From NCBI GenBank assembly GCA_014378225.1, contig JACMOA010000338.1, positions 1 to 7,268 of the forward strand: DNA of 7,268 nt. The letters run 5' to 3'. This DNA is from Deinococcales bacterium. Lineage in GTDB: Bacteria > Deinococcota > Deinococci > Deinococcales > Deinococcaceae. Below are positions 1 through 6,100 of this stretch, piece after piece. The notes below the pieces were generated by a model. The model did not search any database. It had not been told where the DNA came from and worked only from the letters and a program-made list of their open reading frames with translations. The position numbers and the translations under genes are program-made. How positions within the stretch are numbered: the first letter of the stretch is position 1; each line of letters begins with the position of its first letter.

Positions 1-623
1 AGGCTGAGCTGGGCGGCGGGGGTCAGTAGCTCCCACTCTGGACCTCGCATCACCCGCACTGCGCCGTGCAGGGTAAAAGCCGGAATCCGCCAGCGCGGGG
101 AGGTCGCTCGAGAAGGGAGTGTTTGCGGGTCCAATGTTTGCGGGTCCAATGCTCGAGGGTCCAATGCTCGAGGGTCTGGGTAGGGCGTTCCCAGAAACAG
201 CACATCGCCACGGCGCAGGGCGCGGCCCTTAAAACCGCCAAAGCCTGCCCGCAAATCGGTGGAGCGACTGCCCTGCACTTCTGGCACGTCAATCCCTCCG
301 CCCAGAGCCAGCAGGCCCCGCCCGGTCGCTTCAAAAGCGCGGATGCGCTCGGGTCTGCCCTGCTCGAGACTGGCGTTCCCCCCACCCATCCAGCAGGCCC
401 AGGTGAATTGTTCCAGCTCGAGCCGGAACCGTCCTCCACTCAGCTCGAGCGCCGCTGCATCCGCTCCGTTGCCCACTGCGGCATTGGCCAGCCGTAAATG
501 GTCTCCCTCGAGCGCTCCACACACGCTGATTCCGTAGCGCCGCCGCCCGAAGCGCCCCAAATCCTGAACCGTGGTCAGCAACCCTGCGGATTCCACCGTC
601 AAGCGTACTTCAGGCGGTTTCAC
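1..623 (-). CDS. pxpC: 5-oxoprolinase subunit C (PxpC/KipA family), 3' end cut off by the window
   Basis: This is a subunit of ATP-dependent 5-oxoprolinase, which with PxpA and PxpB opens 5-oxo-L-proline to L-glutamate in the cytoplasm. The 207 visible residues start at a GTG whose first bases overlap the pxpB stop (GTGA at 620-623). A GAGGA stretch about 9 nt upstream, inside the end of pxpB, would serve as ribosome binding site. Family hallmarks I can read are the N-terminal TVQDLGRFGRRRYG (residues 18-31), LANAAVGN (45-52), GGGIDVPEVQGSRSTD (108-123) and FGGFKGRALRRGD (128-140), then a return to family-like sequence at LHGAVRVMRGP (185-195). Family members are usually about 290-340 residues, so roughly a hundred C-terminal residues lie beyond position 1. 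Between the GRALRRGD block and the next conserved block sits a 20-residue tandem repeat, DP(R/Q)(A/T)L x4 (residues 150-169), which I do not recall as a family feature. The reading frame stays open through it, so the gene looks functional. Family assignment is firm. 5-oxoprolinase activity is inferred from the pairing with pxpB. Confidence 0.93.
   Translation of the reverse strand, partial: MKPPEVRLTVESAGLLTTVQDLGRFGRRRYGISVCGALEGDHLRLANAAVGNGADAAALELSGGRFRLELEQFTWACWMGGGNASLEQGRPERIRAFEATGRGLLALGGGIDVPEVQGSRSTDLRAGFGGFKGRALRRGDVLFLGTPYPDPRALDPRALDPQTLDPQTLPSRATSPRWRIPAFTLHGAVRVMRGPEWELLTPAAQLS
117..176 (-). repeat. 15-bp in-frame minisatellite (4 copies) inside pxpC
   Basis: Four head-to-tail 15-bp units lie within pxpC. 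On the coding strand two copies read GACCCTCGAGCATTG, one reads GACCCGCAAACATTG, and the last is the same as the third except that it ends in CTC. They encode DPRAL, DPRAL, DPQTL, DPQTL. The first pair each carry one CTCGAG palindrome and the second pair carry none. As 15 is a multiple of three, copy-number change would lengthen or shorten the protein without a frameshift. The units sit between conserved PxpC blocks, probably in a surface loop (inference). Confidence 0.93.
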
Positions 624-1372
624 GTCGGGGCTTCCTCAAACCCGGGGCTTTGTAGAAGCGCGTGATAGTCCTCGAGCGCGATTGCTTCGAAGCACACCCT
701 ATCGCCCACGGCAAAGCGACTGGGCCGCTCGAGCCTGGGGTCAAACAGCGTGAGAGGGGTGCGCCCAATCAGTTGCCATCCTCCTGCGCTCTCGAGGGGG
801 TAGATTCCACAATACGCCCCACCCAGGGCCACAGAACCCGCTGGGACCCGCACCCGTGGCGAGACCCGGCGCGGCACCTGCAAATGTTGGGGTAAACCCT
901 CCAGATAGGCAAAACCCGGCGCAAACCCCAACAGGGCCACCTCAAAACGGCAGGCGGTGTGCTGCCTTATAAACGCCTCCACCGAGAGGTCACAGCGCTG
1001 GGCCACCTCGAGCAGGTCGGGAGCGAGGCTGGGGTGGTAGCAGGTGGGAAGGGTGTGGAGCGGGACCGAAAGTGGTTCGCCCGCTCGAGCGGTGGGAAGC
1101 TCCAAGCCCACAAGTTCCAGATGTAGGGCCTGGTGTATCACCCGCTCGAGGTCGGCGGGCCTGAACTGAAGGGGGTTGTAAAGCAGGGCCAGACTGTCCA
1201 GACCTGCCACCCACTCGAGAATTTGGGGTGGCTCGAGCAGTTCCAGAGCGCGGCTGAGCTGCGTGACACGTTGGCCCGTAGGTACAGTGTCGTCTGCGGG
1301 CCAGGTCAGTAGTACGCCGCCTTCGGTGAAAGGTTGCCATACGGGTAGGAAAGGGGGATGAGTTTCAGGCAT
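620..1372 (-). CDS. pxpB: 5-oxoprolinase subunit B (PxpB/KipI family)
   Basis: This is the partner subunit of PxpC in ATP-dependent 5-oxoprolinase. In Bacillus the homologue KipI was first known as an inhibitor of the sporulation kinase KinA. The 250-residue protein is complete and of usual length. Diagnostic blocks are SLALLYNPLQ (residues 60-69), a CYHPSLAPDLLEVA block (111-124), GFAPGFAYL (149-157), PAGSVALGG (177-185) and GGWQLIGRTP (197-206). No signal peptide or membrane segment is seen, which fits a cytosolic enzyme. The start is uncertain. I chose ATG at 1372, but an in-frame TTG at 1384 would add MRTP at the front, and both have only weak purine-rich stretches upstream. The stop overlaps the pxpC start by four bases, so the two are almost certainly co-transcribed and translationally coupled. 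No pxpA is visible. It would have to lie beyond the left edge or elsewhere. The gene holds eight CTCGAG sites. Confidence 0.95.
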   Translation of the reverse strand: MPETHPPFLPVWQPFTEGGVLLTWPADDTVPTGQRVTQLSRALELLEPPQILEWVAGLDSLALLYNPLQFRPADLERVIHQALHLELVGLELPTARAGEPLSVPLHTLPTCYHPSLAPDLLEVAQRCDLSVEAFIRQHTACRFEVALLGFAPGFAYLEGLPQHLQVPRRVSPRVRVPAGSVALGGAYCGIYPLESAGGWQLIGRTPLTLFDPRLERPSRFAVGDRVCFEAIALEDYHALLQSPGFEEAPT

Positions 1373-1443
1373 AGGGGTTCTCAAGTCGGATTCTCATGAA
1401 ACGCGAACGGTTCAAATACTGCTCTGGACCCTCGGCAACTTCT

Positions 1444-1474
1444 TTTAGAAGTCTACCAACCCCCATCAGGTCAA
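1444..1474 (-). promoter_or_regulatory. Weak promoter candidate for pxpBC
   Basis: On the minus strand TTGACC (1469-1474) resembles a -35 box, and TCTAAA (1444-1449) lies 19 bp downstream as a four-of-six match to a -10 box. It sits about 70 bp upstream of the pxpB ATG. The long spacer and imperfect -10 make this only a candidate. Confidence 0.22.
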
Positions 1475-1579
1475 CCGCAACCCGAAAAATTTCGCTCGAG
1501 GGGTGAGTTTCATTGAACTTCTGGTGAAAGTCGCCTCCAGACCTGTTTCACTTTTACTCCTACTCGTTCCACTTGGTCA

Positions 1580-1613
1580 AAAGTAGGACCCGGGCCGTCC
1601 CCGGTCCTACTTT
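1580..1613. repeat. Inverted repeat: 11-bp arms, with an upstream competing arm
   Basis: AAAGTAGGACC (1580-1590) is the exact reverse complement of GGTCCTACTTT (1603-1613). Past a C.C mismatch the stem continues with GGG (1592-1594) against CCC (1599-1601), closed by a CCGT tetraloop. TCCTACT also occurs at 1558-1564 and can pair with AGTAGGA at 1582-1588, so two mutually exclusive stems are possible. No T-tract follows on the plus strand. On the minus strand four Ts follow, which is weak for an intrinsic terminator. An operator for a dimeric regulator or a 5'-UTR structure is as likely. The pairing is directly seen, and its function is unknown. Confidence 0.65.
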
Positions 1614-1626
1614 CGCCGGAGGTCTA

Positions 1627-1640
1627 TTCACTTTTGTGAA
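1627..1640. promoter_or_regulatory. Palindromic operator candidate TTCAC-N4-GTGAA
   Basis: TTCACTTTTGTGAA is a perfect 5-bp-arm palindrome with a 4-bp centre, a typical size for a dimeric transcription factor site. Related half-sites occur nearby: GGTGAAAG at 1523-1530, TTTCACTTTT at 1546-1555 and GGTGAA at 1655-1660. TTCACTTTT recurs at 1547 and 1627, 80 bp apart. I cannot name the regulator. Confidence 0.35.
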
Positions 1641-1655
1641 AGCCTGTTCTACCCG

Positions 1656-1811
1656 GTGAACGCGGCGCTGTACACTACCCACAAGCATGAGAGAGTTTTT
1701 GAACGCCGCAAGTGGGGACAAACCAGGGATAAAATGCTCGAGCACTTGAAGAAACACGGTTGGGTCTACCTGCTTCAGCCTCTACTCGAGCGAACAGGAG
1801 TGGATTTATGA
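1656..1811 (+). CDS. Possible 51-residue small ORF, stop overlapping the glycerate kinase start
   Basis: A GTG at 1656 opens a 51-codon frame that ends in TGA at 1809-1811, overlapping the glycerate kinase ATG in an ATGA arrangement typical of translational coupling. The frame is free of stops from 1587. The predicted peptide is basic and ordinary-looking, with KHERVFERRKWGQTRDK around residues 9-25 and a leucine-rich C-terminus ending TGVDL. It holds two CTCGAG sites, both read as Leu-Glu, the commonest frame in the neighbouring gene. An inner ATG at 1734 would give a 25-residue leader peptide with the same stop. There is no convincing ribosome binding site before the GTG, and I recognise no family. 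It could be a real upstream gene, a leader peptide, the tail of a lost gene, or chance in GC-rich DNA. Confidence 0.28.
   Translation: MNAALYTTHKHERVFERRKWGQTRDKMLEHLKKHGWVYLLQPLLERTGVDL
1671..1676 (+). promoter_or_regulatory. Possible -10 box (TACACT) for the glycerate kinase transcript
   Basis: TACACT matches four of six positions of the sigma-70-type -10 consensus. The sequence 17-18 bp upstream (around 1647-1653) is a poor -35, so use of this element would probably need an activator, perhaps at the palindrome centred near 1634. If the short ORF at 1656-1811 is real and starts at its GTG, this element would fall inside it and the real promoter must be further upstream. Confidence 0.2.
1796..1800 (+). 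promoter_or_regulatory. Ribosome binding site deciding the gckA start
   Basis: AGGAG with a 7-nt spacer before ATG 1808 is the only good Shine-Dalgarno match near the candidate starts. It supports the shorter form of the protein over an upstream ATG at 1760. It lies inside the possible short ORF, which would allow coupling. Confidence 0.8.
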
Positions 1812-3064
1812 CTTCGCCTCGAGCGCACCTCCTGAGCGCTTTTGAAGCCGCGGTGAAAGCGGCCCGTCCAGACCAGGCCGTGCGCGACGCGGTACGAATT
1901 ATAGCCCGTCCCAAAGGCCGAACTCTGGTGGTGGGGGGTGGAAAAGCTGCCTCGAGCATGGCAAAAGCGCTCGAGGACGTTTGGTTTGAAAAGGGCTGGG
2001 AGCGTGAACTTTCGGGTGTGGTGGTCACGCGCTACGGTCACGCACTGGAACACCCACAGCGCATACAGTTGCTCGAGGCCCGCCATCCTGTTCCAGACGC
2101 AGCGGGTCAGCACGCCGCAACCCGAATTCTCGAGACCGTGCGAGATTTAACGGCAGATGATTTGGTGATGGTGCTGATTTCAGGCGGAGGTTCGGCCCTG
2201 ATGCCTGCTCCACACGGGGTCACGCTCGAGGAAAAACTTTGTCTCAGCGAAGCGTTGCTCGCTTCGGGCGCGGATATTGGCGAAATCAACACCGTTCGCA
2301 AGCACCTTTCTCGGCTCAAGGGGGGCCGTCTGGCGCTGGCGGCAGCGCCCGCTCGAGTGGTGGCGCTCATCGTGTCTGACGTGGTGGGCGACGACCTTTC
2401 CACAGTGGCCAGTGGCCCTACCGTTCCAGACCCCAGCACCTTTCAGGACGCGCTCGAGGTGCTGGTCAAATACGGGATTGACTCAAAACCCGCTTTAGAG
2501 CACTTTAGGAAGGGTCAGAGTGAGACGCCCAAGCCCGGTCATCCAGCGTTTGCTCGAGTGGAAAATCACCTGATTGTCACCAACTCGGGTGCGCTCGAGG
2601 CCGCCTGCGAAGCGCTCGAGCGGTCTGGAATCCGGGCGCGGGTATGGTCAGATTCCATCACCGGAGAAGCTCGAGAAGCCGCCAAAACACACGCCGCCGA
2701 AGCCCAAACCCTCGAGCCGGGGCGGGCTTTTCTTTCGGGGGGTGAAACCACCGTGACCGTGCGCGGTACAGGTAGGGGAGGGCGCAACTGCGAATTCTTG
2801 CTGGCACTGGCGCTCGAGCTGAAGGGTGAAGCCAACCTGTACGCCATCGCCTGTGATACCGACGGTATTGACGGTGTGACCGAGGCTGCCGGAGCAATGC
2901 TCACGCCCAACACCCTCGAGCGGGCGGAGAGGTTGGGTCTGGACGCGAGAGGAATGCTCGAGAACAACGATGCTTACAGCTTTTTTGCGGCTCTGGAAGA
3001 TTTAGTGGTGGTGGGACCCACCGGAACCAACGTCAACGATTTTCGGGCAGTCTTGCGCGTCTGA
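1808..3064 (+). CDS. gckA: Glycerate 2-kinase, MOFRL family (GckA/TtuD type)
   Basis: This enzyme phosphorylates D-glycerate with ATP to 2-phosphoglycerate, feeding serine, glyoxylate/tartronate or hydroxypyruvate carbon into glycolysis. The 418-residue length fits the family. The N-terminal domain (about 1-235) carries VVGGGKAASSMA (41-52), LISGGGSALMPAP (123-135), NTVRKHLSRLKGGRLA (161-176) and IVSDVVGDDLSTVASGPT (188-205). The C-terminal MOFRL domain (about 305-415) carries SGGETTVTV (310-318), GRGGRNCEF (322-330), DTDGIDG (350-356) and GPTGTNVNDFR (403-413). Lys46 and Arg326 lie in the two blocks known to hold catalytic residues. No signal peptide is present, so it is cytosolic. I chose ATG 1808 because AGGAG (1796-1800) lies 7 nt upstream; the same frame is open further upstream, with an ATG at 1760, but that extension has no such signal. 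The gene stands alone on its strand, divergent from pxpBC and convergent with the lipoprotein gene. It has sixteen CTCGAG sites, read as Leu-Glu (11), X-Arg-X (4) and Ser-Ser (1). Confidence 0.96.
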   Translation: MTSPRAHLLSAFEAAVKAARPDQAVRDAVRIIARPKGRTLVVGGGKAASSMAKALEDVWFEKGWERELSGVVVTRYGHALEHPQRIQLLEARHPVPDAAGQHAATRILETVRDLTADDLVMVLISGGGSALMPAPHGVTLEEKLCLSEALLASGADIGEINTVRKHLSRLKGGRLALAAAPARVVALIVSDVVGDDLSTVASGPTVPDPSTFQDALEVLVKYGIDSKPALEHFRKGQSETPKPGHPAFARVENHLIVTNSGALEAACEALERSGIRARVWSDSITGEAREAAKTHAAEAQTLEPGRAFLSGGETTVTVRGTGRGGRNCEFLLALALELKGEANLYAIACDTDGIDGVTEAAGAMLTPNTLERAERLGLDARGMLENNDAYSFFAALEDLVVVGPTGTNVNDFRAVLRV

Positions 3065-3085
3065 GTTTGGCATCGTTAACTTGCA

Positions 3086-3118
3086 GCGCTCGAGCGGGAA
3101 AAGCAACCGCTCGAGCGC
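3086..3118. terminator. Perfect 12-bp hairpin built from two CTCGAG sites, between convergent genes
   Basis: GCGCTCGAGCGG (3086-3097) and CCGCTCGAGCGC (3107-3118) are exact reverse complements around a 9-nt loop, 21 bp after the gckA stop. It is the strongest GC hairpin in the window and is well placed to end gckA transcription. No T-tract follows it on the plus strand (the next bases are CAAAAACAAAG), so it would be a U-less terminator or an mRNA 3'-end stabiliser. On the minus strand it lies just past a conventional terminator and could act as a backup. The pairing is certain, and the terminator role is inferred from position. Confidence 0.6.
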
Positions 3119-3119
3119 C

Positions 3120-3148
3120 AAAAACAAAGTTAGGGTGGTACCTTAACT
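3120..3148 (-). terminator. Intrinsic terminator of the G8 lipoprotein gene
   Basis: On the minus strand, 6 nt after the TAG stop, AGTTAAGGT pairs with ACCCTAACT around an ACC loop: a 9-bp stem with one A.C mismatch. The U-rich tract TTGTTTTT follows at once (plus-strand 3120-3127 is AAAAACAA). Stem, tight loop and U-tract together make this a standard Rho-independent terminator reading toward gckA. Read on the plus strand it has no T-tract. Confidence 0.75.
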
Positions 3149-3154
3149 ACACGA

Positions 3155-6100
3155 CTATTTACACAAGTCGGTCCCGCACACATCCAGGGCAGCCCAGTCG
3201 TAGTTTGGCTGGTTTTTCACCAGTAGTTTCAGGTAGAGTTTTCCACCCTCCAGACGGTACTTGTCCCCAGTCGAGGCGTCCAGTTCGGTCAGGCTCAAGG
3301 CCGCACCCAGGCGGTTGCGGTTGTCCACCCACCAGTCGCGGTAGATATAGGCGGTTGCCGCACTCCAGGGCAGCGCCACCCGCAGCCACTCGCTGGGTTT
3401 GCCGTTACGAAGGTGCAAGCGCCACCTGTTTTGGGTTCCGGTAGGGGTGACGGTGTAGGCCGCGTTTTTAATCACCGTGCTCCACACGTTGCTTGAGTTG
3501 GCATCGTCCGTGCCGGATAGGGTCTGGGTCACTCCGTCCGCTCGAGCTACCGTAACAGGCACAATCCCACCGCTTCCACCCACCCGCTCGAGGCCAAAAC
3601 TGGTGTACTGGTTGGGACAAATCAGGCTGTTCCACTCGGCTTTGAGGGTGCAGTCCTTGTTGAGAAAGGGGTTGTTGACCACCACGCTCTTGCCCGCTGT
3701 TCCAGTCACCACCCCACCCACATCCACAAAAACCGCCGAAAGGTCGCCGTCTCGGTTGGCTTCCGGGTTTTCCTGATACACCGGGTTGGCGCTCGAGAAA
3801 GTGGCTTCCTCGAGAAAGTTTTGCGGCACCAGAGAAAGGCGGTTGTTGCGAAGGTAGCCCAGCGCTCCAGCCTGCCGGGTGGCGTTGGGCGTAAAGTTGA
3901 AAAAGTTGACGTTTCTGGCTCCTACCAGGCCGTCGTAATACTCGAAGCCGCGAATTGGAAACTTGTAGCCGCCGTGCAGAAGGTCGTTTGCATCCTCCCA
4001 GGGAAAGGGCAGGCTGCGCCCATCCGGTCCCACTTTTTCCCAACTCTGCGGGTTGCCCTTGTTGGCGGTTTCACCCACCACCACCGAGTTCTCGAGGTAG
4101 CTTTTATTTGAGGCAAAGGTCGCGCCTACCGCGCTGTCGGCCAGAATCGCCCCGGTCAGGCGGTGCTCGGTGCCACGCAGCCATGCGCCACGGGTGCGGT
4201 TCTTGTATGCGCTAAAATTGGCGAAAGTGCTGACCAAAATTGTGGAATTCTCGTCGGCGGGGTCCGCTCGAGCAATGTGGTGCGCGTTTCCGGTCTGGTT
4301 CCCATTTGCGTCCGGGCCGTGGTCCACGTCCAGTCCGGTTTCCCCGCTCGAGTGAGCCAGATTGCCGCTGAACTCGCCCAGTGCGCTGCGAAGCGGAAAG
4401 ATTCCAGTTTGGCTGGAGGAAAGGCCCATCGGTTTTTGCGGCAGGGCGTACCAGAAGCCCACGCCCCACTCGGCTCCGGCGGCTACATTGTTGCGTACCA
4501 CATTGTTGGGGTGAGTAATCCAGAACACGCTGGGGCGGTTGTCGGTGGGCAGCAAGCGGTCTGCATCGGCGGGACGGCGTATTGAGAAGCCCAGATTCCC
4601 CTCGAGCACGTTTCCAGTTTCTGCACCGTCCTCGAGAAAGTAACAATGTCCTGGTGCGTTATAAGCAGCGTTGTTTTGAATTGTGAGCTTGTTGGTGCCG
4701 TGAACCGTCAGGCAGCGGTTATAGCTGTTGTGGATGCTCGAGTTCTTGACAAAGGAGTTCGCCCCGCCGTCCCCCAACAGGTGAAAATGAATCGGATAGC
4801 GCCCAGTGGCCTTTTTCTGGCCCACTCGGGTAAACTCTACCCCGTCTATGTAGGCTTGTCCACTGCCCATGGTCATCACCTGCGCCCCAAATTTAGAGGT
4901 TTCCGATGAAGCGTCGCCCTGCACGGTGATGTTGCGGCTGAGCAGCGCCACCTCTGCGCGGGACTCGAGGATTTTGCCCCCATAACTCTGGGCCTGCCCG
5001 AAGTGCTCGTATTTGAGTGGAGCGCTGAGCGTGAGGGTGTTGCCACTCACTGCCGTGAGGGTGAACTCCTCGGCCTGGGCAAAGTCGTAGTCGGTGGAGG
5101 CGAGGGCGATGCGGTCTCCCACCTTCCAGCCCCCAGCACGGTCTACCTGAATCTGAACCGCTCCTTTGGCGGCGGTGGCGCTCAGGCGGGTCCAGGGTGT
5201 GCGGCCACCCTCTCCAAACAGCTCGAGCGTGCCGTTCATATTCAGGATGCCCCGTGTTCCCATATCCATCACGTTTTCACCACTTATTCCGGTGAAGGTC
5301 AGGGTGGCTTTCTTGGTAAAGGGCTTGGCGGCGCTGCCCACGCTGAGCTTGCCGTGCAGCATGATATAATCAGTGGTCAGCTCGAGGTCCTGGTCTGCAA
5401 ACTCGAGCGTACCCAGCACATTGACATTTTTGACTTTGGCGTTGCGGTCCAGAATCACCCGCTTTCCGGCGGGAATGGTCACGCTACTGGTCTCGATAGG
5501 GACCGTTCCACCCCAGGTTCCGGGGTCGCTCCAGAGCTGAGCGCCGCCCGGTGCAGGTGTGGGCTTGGACCCCAGCCAGACTTCATTGGGAAAGGTGGTA
5601 TCCACCGCGAGCGCTACTTTGGCTCCTCCCACCTTGATGGCGTTGGCCCCGTTGTAGCTGCTGCCAGAAAGGGTCCGAATCCGGGACGCTCCCAGACTCG
5701 AGGCTCGCGCCAACACGCCTGAATCGTCGTTTTGCTCTTCAAGCGACTGGGACACCGTGCGCTCACTGTCGTCTAGCAGAGCAAAAATCAGGGTAAAGCT
5801 CCAGGGTTCCTGCGCCCGACTCAGTGTAGTGCGCTCAAACTTGTAACTCAGGGCCACCTCACCCAGGTTGCACTGCGGACCCGCACAGGTTTTAGCGCCG
5901 ATGCTGCGCCCCCCGGCCAGGTTGTGGGCCACAAAACCGTAGCCCAGCACGGTATCGCTCGAGCCAGTTACAACCGTGTCCACCGCATTTTGCAGGTTGG
6001 GCAGTTCACTTTCTGCAAACACTTGTAGGTGGGCCTGTCCTGGCAGAACTTTCATTCCGCCGCCCAGGCGCAGCATCCCGTGGGTGGGTATAAAAGCTCG

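Larger units (their letters stand above)
1373..1807. other. Divergent intergenic region between pxpB and the glycerate kinase gene
   Basis: This roughly 430-bp stretch separates two divergently read genes and should hold the control sites of both. It contains a strong inverted repeat (1580-1613), a 14-bp palindrome (1627-1640), repeated TTCAC/GTGAA half-sites, three CTCGAG copies (1495, 1737, 1785) and a possible short ORF (1656-1811). The stretch 1385-1440 shows nothing I can name. No tRNA, known riboswitch or other RNA gene is recognisable. Confidence 0.6.

Noticed and set aside
117..176. CRISPR-like repeats
   Set aside because: The 15-bp units are adjacent, without spacers, and lie in frame inside a metabolic gene.
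66..497. A 143-codon plus-strand frame over pxpC, including repeats of the type LRVQC/SRVQC
   Set aside because: The repeated peptides are the antisense reading of the 15-bp minisatellite. The minus strand encodes clear PxpC motifs here.
1580..1613. An intrinsic terminator at the strong inverted repeat
   Set aside because: No gene ends next to it, no T-tract follows on the plus strand and only four Ts on the minus strand. Kept as an inverted repeat of unknown role.
1675..2028. A 117-codon minus-strand frame across the gckA start
   Set aside because: It is antisense to conserved glycerate kinase sequence and has no recognisable domain.
5003..5722. A 239-codon open frame on the plus strand, antisense to the lipoprotein gene
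   Set aside because: It lies wholly inside the well-supported G8 gene on the other strand, its translation shows no family motifs, and long antisense frames are common in GC-rich DNA.
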